A stretch of 64,000 bases of DNA from assembly GCF_023065955.2 (NCBI RefSeq), contig NW_026623100.1, positions 10,703,001 to 10,767,000 on the forward strand, read 5' to 3'. Below are positions 11,586 through 24,049 of the stretch, one piece after another. Every line of letters begins with the position of its first letter. Position 1 is the stretch's first letter. Under the pieces are notes generated by a model. That model searched no databases. It was given only the letters and a program-made list of their open reading frames with translations, and was not told the origin of the DNA. Source of the stretch: Ursus arctos. Its lineage: Eukaryota; Chordata; Mammalia; Carnivora; Ursidae. Made by a program: the position numbers and the translations under genes.

Positions 11586-13910
11586 ACTGGGGTTTGTTTG
11601 TCTTTTACGTGACAAGAAATCTGAAGTTAGGCCATTCAAGGATGGTGTGGCAGCTTCCCAAAGCATTAGGGAACCAGATTCCTCTTAACCTTGAGCTTAG
11701 CATCCCTGGGGGTGTGGTCACAAAATAACTGCTAAAGCCCCAGCCATTGGGTTCCTATTCCACACAACAGGAAGGAGGAAGGGCAAGGGTAAAAGCGTCA
11801 GGTAACGATTTCTGCGTAACTGATAACTGTCAATGGGGGTTGTCACCCGTATCTGCTGGGTGACTGGGAAATGTCTTTATTTAGCTGGGTACATTGCCAT
11901 TTCCAGAAAAACCACAGTTCTGTTAGTAAAGATGAGTGGAGAATTGATATTGAAAAGGAACTATCTGTCTCTGTCACGAGGCTGCTTGTTAACCCAAAGC
12001 CAACAGACACCCAGTAGAGAGAGTTCTCTTCGTACCCCTGGGACTCCTTCAGTAAATAGCGGAAGAAACACCCGTGCCATATGCTCTAATTATAAATGAA
12101 ATAAAAGTGTGCTTTCTAAAAAGATCAAGACATATTAAATCTCATTTTTACATATGTCTTATTGGAAAAGAGGTCTTCAGCATAAAGAGATATATTTCTT
12201 TTCTCAGACATTTTTATTGCATAAGGCCACTCATGATTTAAAATCATGTTTTTCTGAATGGTGTCAGGAAAGAGAAGCAAACATGGTCATGTGTTTTTGA
12301 GAAGAACTATGACGGGACTGTTGGCCGGGCAGGAAACAGCACACCCGTGGCGAGCTTAGAGTGCCAGGCTCCGGAGTTTGGGGCTCATCCCATGCAGTAG
12401 AAGGAGTGCTCGGTTCCCCGCACCACCCCCCAGTCCTTCTACTAACTTATCGCCAGGTGTGCCCCAGTTTTTGGTTCTAGTTCTTGGCTCCATCCCTCGT
12501 GAAGCCCAGACGAATCCCTTTTTGACGTTTGAGCTAGCTGGCAGGGTTTCTGTAACACTTTTCAGGAAGGCTGATGTCAGGAGGGCTTGTCCTAACGAGG
12601 AGACAGGGAGACACGCGATCGGATGCCTGTACCGCTTAGGAAAGGCAGACCGACGGACTTGGCAGCTGACCCCAAGCGCAGACGCGACGGGAGAGGAGCA
12701 AAGGCTCGGGCTGAGATTTCTGCCTCAGCCGCTGTGAGCAAGCAGATACTAATCCCTGCGACGGGGACAGGGGCAGGAGAGGATGTATTTTGGAGAAAGA
12801 CCATGAGTTTGGTTTGAGAAGGGAAAAAGGAGGGGAGCTGCTCGCTACCATCTGAGGAGAGAGCCCCCTCTGGGCTCCTGCTTTGTTGGACAGTCTGCGG
12901 CCGGAGGGATCAGACAAAGATGAGGAGTGGCCGAGATGCAGTAAGCTGGCTTCCTGAGAGGGGTGCTGGGGCAGAGACGGGGTCGGGGGACGCGCTGGTA
13001 GAAAGCGGAGGGACACAGAGGACGTGGGAACTCCGCTGAGCATCAGAACTTGGACCCATTTACATGGCAGGGTGCGAGGAAGGCATAAGCTCAACCCTAG
13101 GAAGGGTGCCGGACCGGGGAGCGCAGGGCACGGTACCGCAGAGGGGTTTCAGACGTACAGGCAGAGCTGAACACTGCGGGGACAGGGGAGAAATCCAGGC
13201 TCAGGACTATCCGGTTGGGAGGTCGAGGGTCCTGGGGAAAAGTGGCCATTCTGCAAACATAAAGATACAACTGGAACCTCCTAGCAACCCCACCCCCAAC
13301 CCCCGCCCACCGCCACCACAAGTCGGGGTTCTCTGCCACAATGGTTTCCATACTTGCATATCTATGTCTACCTTTTCTTTGTATGATGTTAGGACTGTAT
13401 TTTACACCCTGACTGTAAGTTGCTTTTATTAAACAGCGTAATGTGATCCCCACAGTGTCTCGGCAGGGCTGGGCTAGGGCAGAACTTGAGGGTACAGGAG
13501 TTGCAGGGGCCTCAGGTGCAAAGCATGGTGGGAGAAGCCACCCTCTAGGCCTGAGGGGCCACTTCCTGCCCTGGGGTGTGGCTTCCCCAGCCCCTTCCTG
13601 CCAGAGCACTCTTTCTATTCATCCTTTGTTCCATCTCAAAGGGTGAATTCTTCTGGAGAGGACACTGTATTGAACTTGACAAAGGCTCAACCAGTCACGA
13701 AAATATGAGAACTGAAGATGAGAAAATGTGTCCAGTCTTTAGCAATCCTTTCTGTGGCTGCTCCAGAATTTCCCCATGTCTACCAGGCCCCTGATCCCAT
13801 TCCCGTCTGCTTTCTGCTGGCCCTAAGCACAAACTATTAACACAATATCAAATCTAGGAGGCCTCAGGTGTCAGGTAGCTCCCCCAAGATGTCCAATCAG
13901 AATGGGAAAG
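11586..13910. other. Unique sequence with mildly CpG-enriched segment
   Basis: No repeat was identified. A stretch at about 12590-13180 has clearly more CpG than the surroundings (for example 'cgcgatcgg', 'gcgcagacgcgacggg', 'ggggacgcgctgg') but no TATA, CCAAT or GC-box cluster. C-rich sequence lies at 13285-13320. Open frames here (up to 170 codons at 13097-13609 on the minus strand) reflect low stop density and show no known motif. Confidence 0.4.
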
Positions 13911-13912
13911 AA

Positions 13913-14000
13913 TGTATACAATAAATCCTCATGACATCCCTGCAAGGTGGCCAATGTCATAATTATTTTGCAGATGTGAAAACTGGGCTTCTAAGTGTTA
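13913..14000 (+). mobile_element. MIR fragment
   Basis: 'ataaatcctcatgacatccctgcaaggtgg' and 'attattttgcagatgtgaaaactgg' correspond to the MIR core (taatcctcacaacaaccctatgagg, attttacagatgaggaaactga). The missing 3' part may continue beyond the SINE near 14355. Confidence 0.6.
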
Positions 14001-14106
14001 AGTGTAAGTAGGCCTAATTATTTGATATGGTAATATGATATGCATAATATGATATATAACATCTATACTAATATGCAGCACATATATTATTAAAATATAT
14101 ATCATA

Positions 14107-14318
14107 GGGGTACCTGGGTGGCTCATTTGGTTGGACGTTTGGCTTGATTTTGGCTCAGGTCCTGATCTCAGGGTTGCAGGATCTGTCAACATCAGGCTCC
14201 ACGCTCAGTGTGGAGTCTGTTTGTCCCCCTCCCTCCCCCCATTCATGTTCTGGCTCTCTCTCAAATGAATAAATAAAATCTTTAAAAATATATATATGTA
14301 TGTTATATATATATATAC
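14107..14318 (+). mobile_element. Can-SINE, sense, with expanded TA tail
   Basis: Full-length order: 'ggggtacctgggtggctca' head, the tRNA-like B-box region, 'gctcagtgtggagtctg', a CT-rich middle, then 'caaatgaataaataaaatcttt'. The tail runs into (TA)n. ATATATATCATA occurs at 14095-14106 and 14319-14330 and is a plausible target duplication, though such AT-rich sequence could match by chance. Confidence 0.85.
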
Positions 14319-14345
14319 ATATATATCATATATTCATATATAACA
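14285..14345. repeat. TA-rich tract
   Basis: Alternating TA/TATG sequence that grew from the SINE tail and merges into AT-rich flank. Confidence 0.8.
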
Positions 14346-15094
14346 CATTTATTGAATGGAAAATCTGAGATTCAAACTACGTCTAAAGATCAGATCCATT
14401 GGTTCACATTAAGATATTATTAACTAAGAAGATTTTGCAGAGGTCGGAAGCCAAGATCTGCAGTTCAGATATGGCTAGAAAATGTGTTTTGTTTGGTCCA
14501 CCTGCTACTTTAAAATAGTGAAAATTAACATTAGAATCAGAATTTCAGTTTCTTCTGAAAAAGCAGACCTGGGTCCTCTGGGCCCCTCTCCCCAACAGCT
14601 GGCTAGAGGTGTGTAGTGGCTGGCCCTGAGCAGAAAATGTTCACTCCCAGCTCTGGTCACTGGCTGTGATGACCTGTCTGGACCCACGGGCCTGGGTCAG
14701 CCTTGGTGTAACACGGTGTCCTTTCCAGGGGCATTGACTCTTAAAAAAACAAGCCAAAACCCAAAATTTGACAAATATAATTGTATATATGGAAAGTGTA
14801 TGACATGATGCGATAAACATATGTCTTGTAGAACGATTACCAAGAACCAGATAATTATCAGAGAAAATCCTTATACTTAGGTGGTAAGTCGTGACAAAGT
14901 AGTAACATTTAGGCCGTGGAGAATCACCAAGAAAAATATTTTTTGTCTGGGGTTGTCCCACTGTCCCTAAAATGGAGCCCATATAAATAACTCCCAATTC
15001 TGCAAACTCTCAAATTCAAGCTGGAAACATGTTACATTTTTTTATGTAAAAAGTGGGTTGTTTGTGTGTTTGTTTTGACCTCTTATCTCTGTTT

Positions 15095-15235
15095 TATTTT
15101 ATTGAGGTGTAATTGACATATAACACTGTATTTGTCTCAAGGGCACAGCAGAAAGATTCGGGGCTTGAACACATGGTGAAATTATCACTACAACAAGTCT
15201 AGTTAGCATCCATCACCATACATCATCAGAAAAAG
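15095..15235. mobile_element. L1M 3'UTR fragment
   Basis: 'ttattgaggtgtaattgacatataacactg' followed by 'agcatccatcaccatacatca' matches the widespread old-L1 3'UTR pattern (ttattgaggtataattgacatac ... ccatcacc). Orientation was not determined with confidence. Confidence 0.6.
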
Positions 15236-15239
15236 TTTT

Positions 15240-16259
15240 TTTTCTTGTCATGAGGGTGAACAGTGTTTTGTATCTTCCTGAAGCCGTTTACTTTCGTCGT
15301 ACAAATAGAATGGCCTCAAAACGTCATGCGTCTCCAAGCCGAGCACAAAAGGCGATCACTGGACCGTCATGACTTCGCCCTCTCTAGCTTACGAGATTTA
15401 CCACCACCCCAAAAGCTCTAACAGTTTTGGGAGAGGCCGTTATATTCTGCAAAATGTGCTTTCTGTTTCTTGGCCTTATGTGTAGGGCCATTTAGGGAGC
15501 AGCCGTGTTTGCACAGTGAGTTTTTCTGTGGAAAGTTGTTTTTGCGAGAGACACTCATTTAGTGTTTTCACATTGCTGTGTCCCGGTTGGCAGCAGAATG
15601 AAATGCCAATAAAAGGTGAAAGTTACCAACTGCCGCTCGGGCGGTGGGAGCCTCCACGTTAGGAAGAAATGGACCAATACCAACCCCGCACAGCTCCGGT
15701 CACTAGTCCAGACCAGGATGCCAGACGCTTCTGCTCAAGTTATTTCCTTGCTTCCCTAGTGGATCAAGGGGAGATCCGCAGAGCTGCTCTTAATTGGCAT
15801 GTGTCTGCTGTAATTCACTCATGTGTGGCTCATGAATTTTAAAACATTCATTCAGCCCTTGTGTACGGGGCCTCAGCCGCATCCACCCTTTCTTCTGGGC
15901 AAAGATAGTGTAAGACCCTGGGTGGGGGTGTGTGGGGGGGAGATGGGGAGAAATTAGGGAATCAGAGTCATGCCAAATGGCTGACAGGAATACAGAGTCT
16001 CGGGGAGCTCTCTCAGGAAAAGGCCTGGGGTGGGCTGCAGCCTGGCCACGGGTGGGTACCACTCACCCTCACCCTGAACTGGGTTCCAGGGTGCAGCCTT
16101 GCCCCCGCTGCTTCCTTCCTCTCTCACCACACCCGCCTCCCCTGTCTCCTCCATCTCTGGCTCCTTTGGTTGCAGTAGGAAGACTCAGGATATTGAGTTC
16201 TGGGCTTCGCTGACCCTAAGCTGGTGGTAAGACCTTAGCCAAGCCACCCTGCTGCTCTG
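15240..16259. other. Unique intergenic sequence
   Basis: No repeat or exon was recognised. G-rich and C-rich short tracts lie near 15925-15945 and 16085-16150. Confidence 0.4.
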
Positions 16260-16276
16260 GATGGTGGTTTCTTTTT

Positions 16277-16517
16277 CTTTGTTTCTTTGTTTGTTTCTTT
16301 GTTTCTTTCTTTCTTTGATTAATTACTTTATTTTAGAGAAAGAGAGAGTGAGCAAGTGGGGGGAGGGGCAGAAGGAGAGGGAGAGAGAGAATCCTGAAGC
16401 AGACTCCCCACTGAGCACAGAGGTGGACACGGGGCTCGATCCCAGGACCCTGAGATCGTATAACCTGAGCCAAAATCGAGTCAGATGCTTAACGGACTGA
16501 GCTACCCAGGAACCCCA
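16277..16517 (-). mobile_element. Can-SINE, antisense, with 17-bp TSD
   Basis: Reverse-oriented Can-SINE: T-rich tail with TTTC/TTTG repeats, then purine-rich middle, 'gactccccactgagcacag', 'ggctcgatcccaggaccctgag' and 'gctacccaggaacccc'. The 17-bp GATGGTGGTTTCTTTTT occurs on both sides (16260-16276 and 16518-16534), giving exact insertion limits. Confidence 0.92.
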
Positions 16518-16829
16518 GATGGTGGTTTCTTTTTATGTGAAGAAAGCACTTGACCAGAGGGACTTTCGGGTTCCTCCTCACTCCTAGGGTCCTCAGTTCT
16601 AGGCTTAGGATGTTGGCAGATTTTTCAGCTTCCCTACGTAACTCTTGGCCCTGAAACAAGTGATGATGAACTTAGCCAGAGTCACTCTCTAAAATGAGTC
16701 AGTCTCAAAGTAGTATTTGAAAGCTTCCTCTGATTGTGTTTAGTCTCTGTAAAGTTCCTAGGACTCCTTTCATACCTTTGCAGTGGTTGGGGGAGGCCCG
16801 CATCCTGACTAAAGGTACACAACTCCAAC

Positions 16830-17060
16830 AGGACACCTGGGCTGAATCCCTGCTCTGTGACTTCCTAGTCGCATGAATTTACACAAGTTGTTTAATGTCT
16901 CTTGCCTCAGTTTCCTTTTGGGCAAAACAGGCAAAATGAGGGTTTCAACCTTTTAGAGCTGTCATGACGATTAAACCGGTTAATATGTTGGGAGTTCTTA
17001 GTGTGATGCTCGGCAGAGGGTGAACGTTCTGGGGATGCTGGCTGTATTTGTGACGACTTC
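16830..17060 (-). mobile_element. MIR, antisense
   Basis: The reverse MIR pattern is readable: 'ctctgtgacttcctag', 'acaagttgtttaatgtctcttgcctcagtttcctttt', 'gagctgtcatgacgattaaa' and 'agtgtgatgctcggc'. This is nearly a full-length copy. Confidence 0.75.
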
Positions 17061-17869
17061 AGTCTTATTTGCCATTACAGAAAAATAGCAGAATCATAGG
17101 AATGATTAGGAATACTAAGCTGGCGAATCTAAACGGGAGCACTCAGTAGGATGCAGCCATGTATGAGATTATGATTCATCAGTGAGATCCCCTTTTTCTT
17201 CATGTTCAACTATTTCCGATCCTAACAAGAAAACCAGAAGGGCTTCTCTCCACGCCGTAAAGCGTAGCTCACACTCACTGCCTTCACTTCCTGACCACGC
17301 ACTCATCCTGGGCAAATGGCCCTGGAGCTCGCTGACCCTGCTCCACTGAAAAGGTGGCCAGTGACCTAGCTGGTAAACCCCGTGGCTTCTGCTCACCCCA
17401 GCCCTCTCCATCTTGCTGGCATCACCTGATCTTTCTCCTGAGGTCTGATGTTCGTTTCCCACTCCTGCTGAAGAGCTCCGTGTCTGTATCTCTTAACCAC
17501 TCTGATGTGGCAGGGCCAGAACTGACGTTGTCTTCCTCCCAAACATCTCCATCACTGTAATTTCCGCTTTGGTTTGGAATGCTACTATCAGCCCCATCGC
17601 TGGGCTCAAAAATCTCCATGCCACTTTTGCCACCTCCTCTCTCTTGCTCTCTTGCTCTTGCTCTGCACCCTCCCTCCCCTGCACCCCACAGTGAAGGCTG
17701 CCACCAGGCGGATCAGAACCCACCTCCTGACCACAGCTCCCACCAGCCATTCTCAAAAACATCTGATGTCTCTACTGAACGAAGTCCACACTCCTTAGGC
17801 TAGCCCCAAAGCGTGCCCCCGCCCCGGCTCCTCCCCCACAAAGCTGACCCCAATCACCAGTATTTCAGG

Positions 17870-18012
17870 GCAGCCTCATTTCTTGCTATACTCCTGCCCT
17901 TGGTATACCCCACACTCCAGACAAAATGAAGAACTGTGTTCAATTGTGTGTGCCACGCAGTGTTCGGTGCCCAGAACACAATAAGCCCTCCGTAAATATT
18001 TGTTGAACAGGA
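17870..18012 (+). mobile_element. L2-like 3' end
   Basis: 'cgcagtgttcggtgcccagaacacaataagccctccgtaaatatttgttgaa' fits the L2 3' terminus (cctagaacagtgcctggcacatag...ctcaataaatatttgttgaa) loosely. Upstream CT-rich sequence from about 17430 may be more of the same element, but I could not align it with confidence. Confidence 0.4.
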
Positions 18013-20835
18013 AAGAAATATGATATGTAGCCAAATAGCAACTATGGCAAATGCTACAATGGGGAAGAAGCTTCCTAAATATTTGCTCTTCTCTGCAGAG
18101 GCCAAGATGATGACTTTTCCTTTAGCACTTGGAAGGTGCAGAAATTGGCTCACGTACTTTTCACTGCAAGGTTGAAGCTTTCATTTGAAAGGAGAAATTA
18201 TTTCACATTGCTGAGCAGAGGGGACTTTCATAATTACAGAAATATTTGACAGACACTCAAGTGTAATGTCCCTTTATAAGAGGGCAATGAAACAATAAAT
18301 TATAAGGACCATTAGATGATTAGAGGGGATCAGAGGATGAATTTTTTTTTTAGTCTTATCAGATTTTTCTAATAAAAACTCAATTCTCATTTGAGGCAAG
18401 TTCCTTTGGGCACCTTCCCAGTACAATTCCAATTTATTTTTCCATTAGCTGGGAGCAGTTCTTATATTTTTTTCATTATAAGCCTATGGTGCCAAATCCA
18501 CATCTTGCTAGAAGTTTGAGAGTCCAACTCCCTGGTACTTTTGAATATCATCTCTGTTACCGGTGAATGGCGACATAAATGTGGCCAGCAAGATAGGATT
18601 CGGGTTGGAAAATTAGAAGGCTGATAAGAAAAAAAAAAAAACCATACCACACAGGCAGTTCTAATGAATTCTAAAATGTTAGAAGATTTATCTGAGTGAT
18701 CTCATGTTTTGGGTTTTGGGAAAATGAAAGGAATGCGGAAATTATGATCATCATTATCAGAAATAGATCATTTTTGTCCTCTGACCGTTTTAGAATCTGT
18801 ATGTCAGTAGGTCACACAATTATCCGCCCTTGGCCTTGTTGGATCTCTGGCCGCCTTGATGAGGTTCGGCAGCCTGGCCCCTACCTTGTCAATCCATGCC
18901 CACTTGTCTTAAATTCAAATTTCAAAATGGAAATAAGTATAATTACTTACTTTTTTCAACTAACAGGTGACAGGAGAATGCAATAGTGGAGCACATAATA
19001 TAATCTGTGGATAATCTAAAATATGTCTTTGATTCCAGAATGTTTGAGGTTTTGTATTTGAATCTGCATATGTGATCTCGTAAGAGCTCAAGGTCCTTCA
19101 CAAAAACAGTCAAGTCCTATTTATGAAGACCAGGCAGCCTTCCTCAAATCCCTGACCCTCCATAAAGAGTTGTGTGAGGGTAAGTTTGGAGAAGAGCAGG
19201 AATCAAGCCTTCAGCCTCCTGGACAAGTTCAGGACTATCCTTGTCCTGCCTGCAGTAGACACTCCTGTCCTACAGCGGCTTGGCCTCATAGGCTGGTCCA
19301 GCACTGCCTCAGTCGAGCCTCCACTGCTCAGTGTGCTTTCCCCTCAGGCTGCTTCTTCTTACCCTTTCGTGGACTCGTTTCCCTTCTCTCTGCTTTCCTC
19401 TCTACCTCTGGCTTCCTCTTTGCTCATGGCTTCTGTCTACTCCAGCCTCTGTCTTTCTGCTTCTGCCCTGACGCTGCACGTCTTTGTTTCAAAGCCCTTC
19501 AGAGAAGAGATTTTATGAGTTCTGTTGGTCTCTGTCCAGTTTAAAAAAAGGGCAGGGTCTGAGTGTTAGGGCCCTGTATCCTGAGACAGCCGCTCGTCAG
19601 TTAATGGCTAGCCATCTTTGAGGTGGCCATCGCATTGCTGTGAGTCAGAACTTCTGATGATGTACGTACCTGTCTATCTGTGTATCTGTGTATCACTGGG
19701 TAAACTAGGAAAATGATTGCTCAATATATTTAGCTTGTTTGCTATGCAAAGCTTTAGATAATGTGGAATTCTTATGAGGAGAACGGACAGGAACAAAAGG
19801 TTCTCCGTGATGAAAGGATGTGGCAATTATTCGGGTGGTGAAAGAAGTCAACATCTGGGGAAAAGCCAGGCAGACTGGCTGGAAGATGGCGCAAGGCAAT
19901 GAACCAGCCCTGGGGGTCCAGAGGAAAAGCAACAGACTTGAGCTGTCCTAGAAGGAGGCTCTGTGCTCCTAACTCAACTGTTAGGTTTTTTGTACCTGTC
20001 CAAACTGTTCTCTTGCCCCCTAACCTGGGAAGCACTTGCTGACAACCCTCTTACCTCCATGGTATGAGGGGAACCTTGCTTCTTCATTCCCTTCCCATCC
20101 AGAACCAGAGACAGGTCACTCTGACAGTGTGGACTCTCGGTAAGCATTTGTTAAAGACACAAAACAAATGGCTGTCTGAAAGCTTTGTAGAGAATTTTTT
20201 TAAAAATTAGTTTTACAAAGCGCTCTGTGGTGACTGTCTTGGAATGTCTTACTGGTACTTCCGTGCACCAAGGTTTTGTATTCAGAAGACATTCTTGATT
20301 GCTCACAGTGTTTCCACTTCCCCAAAGTCCTTATAATGAGGATGAGTTGAACAAGTCTATTGAATGGAGTGTTCAGAATTCTGGAAGATTCTTTCCTCTG
20401 AAGAGCCATCTTAGTTGTCACGATCGTTCATTTCTGAAGTGATATTGCATTTTCGGTTGTGTTTGAGACACCAATATTAGAACGTTTGTTTACTGAGGAG
20501 AACGCTCTTTCTCCATTCTCCTTCAGCATTTCATAAGCCTTGTGATTTTGATCCTAGACCAATGTAAAATTTAAAGCAGGAAGCACAACCAAGGCAACGG
20601 GCAAATATTTACCTAGTGCCTCTAGCAGAGGTATGCAGATGGGCTGTATAGTAGCAGTTCAGAAAATACCTGTTTGATAATCCTAAAACCCATTTTCTGA
20701 AATTCAGGTAAAAATACTACAGCAATTCTCTTGCTGGTGTCAATGATATGAGGATTCCTCTACCCTTGAATATCTTTTTTGTAACATTGCTTTTCGATTC
20801 AGAAATCTTCAGTGCTTTCCTCTTACCTGAGCCCG
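18013..20835. other. Unique intergenic sequence
   Basis: No clear repeat or exon was recognised. A pyrimidine-rich stretch at about 19335-19500 gives two overlapping open frames of more than 100 codons with no recognisable motif. A short A-run lies near 18629-18641. Confidence 0.4.
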
Positions 20836-20839
20836 AGGC

Positions 20840-21065
20840 TGGAACTCTCCTGTGCTCTCCTCCATAACCAGCCATATTTTCCCCAATACCTCTGTTCACC
20901 CCCTTCTGCCCATGTGCCATGAACGACCAGTGTGCATTACCCTCTGCGTGTGTGTGTGCTTCTTCTCTTGTAATGCTTTTTTCTCTACACCTGTCCAATT
21001 ATTACACCTGTTCTTGAAGGCTCAGAGCAAGTGTGTCTTGTTCCACAAAGTTCTTCTTCATTCCA
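20840..21065 (+). mobile_element. L2 fragment, sense
   Basis: The sequence order is L2-like: 'ctcctgtgctctcctccata', later 'tacacctgttcttgaaggctcagagcaagtgtgtcttgttccacaaag', resembling the L2 'cttcaaggctcagctcaagtgtcacctcctccagg' block. Confidence 0.5.
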
Positions 21066-21384
21066 TCAACGAACACTTGCACAGTAGCCCCATAGGCCTG
21101 CCATACATTGCTTAGTAAGATGGTTCCGGCCCTCAAGCACTATAACAGCTGAGTGAATGAGGCATAGAAGTCAGCTGACGATGATATTGGCATGGCCCAC
21201 ATTTTTTCACTTAACAAAACGGAGACAATAATAACATTCTTCATGGCCCCCAGGCTGCTTGTAGCAGGAGGGTTCCAGCTGCCCCAGATCTGAGCCAATC
21301 ACTCTAAAGGCTGAGAGGGACCAAAGCTGGCCCTTCTTCCAACTAACACCAGCTTGGAAACTCAGGGTAATTCTACGGAGTGAT

Positions 21385-21640
21385 GAATCCGCAGGTAGGA
21401 GTAGGGACAGGAGTGCCATGAGTCCCTCTCCCAGGCTCAGAGGTAAGGAAGGGCTTCCCAGGGAAGTGGCAGCAAGCTGAATCTTGAAGGATGTTAGCCG
21501 GCCAAAGAGGGTGGTGGAATGGGGACAGGGAGTGAGTCGCCGGGGGGCAACTGTCTGTGCCCCGTTGCGGAGGGCAGGGAGTGGTTCAGGATGGCACGGC
21601 TTGTTTGAGGGGCAGGGGAATGTGGCTCTAGTGGCAAACG
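21385..21640 (-). mobile_element. L2 fragment, antisense
   Basis: 'gtaaggaagggcttcccagggaagtgg', 'aagctgaatcttgaaggatg' and 'ttagccggccaaagaggg' match the reverse complement of the L2 3' region in the correct order. Confidence 0.65.
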
Positions 21641-23690
21641 GGTGTGAGATGAGGAGAGCTGTGGGCGAACTCCTGAAGGGTTGAGGCCACATTTTATAAT
21701 TCTGCGTCTTCTAAATGGCTGATCATGTAAGGGCTTAGTACTTGATAGAAAAGTCTCTCTTTTCTAGTGACAGTGTCTTGGTGGCTGCCATGAGACATGT
21801 GATCAGTCTCTCTTGAGAGCAAGTGAATGTGAACTGTGTTTTCTAGAGTTTGTATAAACCCCACTGAAGCGGAAAGAACTGACAGGCTTACAGTTCTCCA
21901 GTCCCTCATGTTTCCAGGACAAGCTTCTGGTTTTGCTTTAAAGAATGCCTGACGTGGCTTTTTATTCTGATCCTGGGTTGGTTATCTGCCCGCTGTCTCT
22001 AGCCTCACTCGTGCTGCCTTTGTGTCCTCTGCTCTGCGACGCTGGAGCTGGGAGCGAGCTACGGCTCCTCGGGCTTCTTGGAGCGTTCTCTTCGCGCCCG
22101 CCAGCAGGAGGCGCTGGTTGGAGATCAGAAGGCATAGAAAAGCGAGAAGCCTCCTGCTTCTGCCACCAAAGGTGTGGCAGTTGCTGGAGGTTGTTGGCAA
22201 CAGCGGCTTGAGCTGAGGGGGTGCGGTGATTCCTGTCTCCAGCCCCCCGGGTGGGGGCAGCATGTTTTTAGGGTTCCAGAACCAAGAGCAGTCATTCTTC
22301 AATAGCGTAGCAGCCAACGACGAGGCTCCAGGTATCTCCCCCGGGGGGATTAGCAACCCCTAATCCTTGGGTTTCCATCCGGCTTTCTTTTTGCTCTTCA
22401 TCCCCTTTTTTCTTCATTCAGCCCTTCTAACACCTTTGCAACCCACCTCCTGTGTATTAGTTCCTCTGTCCAAAGTACCTGGAGTCGTTTCTTCTTTCAT
22501 TTCTGACTGGTGCCTGGCTGGTACCTGATACAAGACACCTGCTCGTAGGGCGGTGATCCGTCACTGTAAGAGAGGGTGAAGAAATACCGGTTGTTATGAA
22601 AAAGGTGACAACAATTATGTTGTCCAGCTATCCACAGCTCCAAATGGCCCACTATTGGGCAGTGATGGTCCTGAGTGTATTTTTTGAGTAAAGGTTTTTA
22701 TCCTGTTTGAAAGGAGTTGATAGAGTGGCGCAGTTGAACTGCCGGAATTGGTTTTATGCGTGGATGGATTTCGGACGCAGGGCTGTTGACCCAGCATCTT
22801 TTACAACCACCAAATTCACAGAGGAAGAAAAAAGGAAAAAATCCCTAAAGCTCTGCAATTCTCTGGCTCACGAGTCTCTTGCACCGTGCCTTCAGAGCAC
22901 AGATCAAACATAACAAAACCAGTGAGTCAGCTTTAATGGTGTGGCTAAAAAGGGAGTGATCCCTCCAATCCTCCTAAACACTCTTGGCAGACACTTTTCC
23001 TGCCACGGGGCATTGCTGATTGTTCTAACAATGCCTGGAAAGGAGCCCTTCCCCAGTAGGATGGCAGGATTCTCTTTTGTCTTGGGGTTTTCTTAAACAA
23101 TTTTAGCAATGTCTTGTGCACATACGCAAATGCCACTGACCACGGCCCTTACGTATGGTGAGGTCTCATAATTCCAAAATTACACAGCTGTCCAGGTTGG
23201 GTTTGTCTAAATAATCGGATAGAACCATCTACCCCAACAGTGTGAATGGGAATGAAATGGGAAAGGCATCTTTGAAGGCGTTTCTCACGTCGGGATAAGC
23301 AAAGGCGTGAGGAGGAAGGGTAAAAATAAAAATCATTGAGCTCCCTGCTGTCCTTCGTCTGGATGAAGCTTCATGTCCGTCCAGAGTGGAATATTAAATA
23401 GCTTGGTTCTATTTGAATTCTCTAGTTAATTTCTTGGTCCCCGTGTGCCCTGTCTGATTACACAACAGAAACAGTTTGGACACTGTGTCTGAAAACACAT
23501 AAGCTTTTACTGCCCATCCAGGTCCTAGTTCCCCTGTAGCTTCTAGACTAAAAGTGATAGAGCACACTGCTTATCAAGTGAAGTGAGAGGGTTCCTGCCG
23601 GGTCTATAGGAGCCAGGAAGGACCTCCTGGGGTTATTCCGCTTGAAGCTTTTATAATTGAAAGAAGATCCCGTTTAGGTGAGAATCACAA
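21641..23690. other. Unique intergenic sequence with small GC-rich patch
   Basis: No repeat was identified. A locally CpG-rich segment at about 22020-22340 contains a CTCF-like motif (22099-22117). The rest shows no exon or promoter signals that I can support. Confidence 0.4.
22099..22117 (+). promoter_or_regulatory. CTCF-like binding motif
   Basis: CGCCAGCAGGAGGCGCTGG closely fits the core CTCF consensus (CCASYAGRGGGCGC-type): CCAGCAGGAGGCGC, one base away from the favoured AGGGGGC. It lies in a short CpG-rich patch about 4.4 kb upstream of the CpG-island promoter. Occupancy cannot be judged from sequence. Confidence 0.5.
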
Positions 23691-23695
23691 CATTT

Positions 23696-23861
23696 ATTTT
23701 TTTTTAAGATTTTATTTATTTATTTGAGAGAGAAAGAGAACCTGGGAGAGAAAGAGAGCAAGCTTGTGCAGGGAGCTCAACGCGGGCTTGATCCCAGGAC
23801 CCTGGGATCACGACCTGAGCCAAAGGCAGACACTTAACTGACTCAGCCACCCAGGCGCCCC
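23696..23861 (-). mobile_element. Can-SINE, antisense
   Basis: 'ttaagattttatttatttatttgagag', purine-rich middle, 'gggcttgatcccaggaccctgggatcacgacctgagcc', 'actgactcagccacccaggcgcccc'. A complete reverse-oriented copy. Possible imperfect duplication of an 'atcacaacattta'-like flank. Confidence 0.92.
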
Positions 23862-24049
23862 AGATCACATTTACAAACATTCATATACACTGCAGTTTGG
23901 TTGCTAATGCATAGAGGGGCTGGAGTTGAAGAGAACTACAGATCACTTGCTTGATTTCTTAGAAGCTGATTGCTCTTGGCATGACCCCACCAACAACTAG
24001 GCACCATCAAAGTAGTGAAGGAAAAAGATCAGCATCTGGTGTGGACTCT

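Noticed and set aside
13097..13609. 170-codon minus-strand frame
   Set aside because: No motif. Opposite-strand frames of similar length overlap it. No promoter or splice context.
17169..17870. Possible exon or LTR in the CT-rich segment upstream of the L2-like end
   Set aside because: Overlapping frames on both strands without splice sites. No LTR landmarks. At best an unresolved part of L2.
19170..19544. Two overlapping frames of more than 110 codons
   Set aside because: Both arise from a CT-rich tract. Neither has recognisable features or splice signals.
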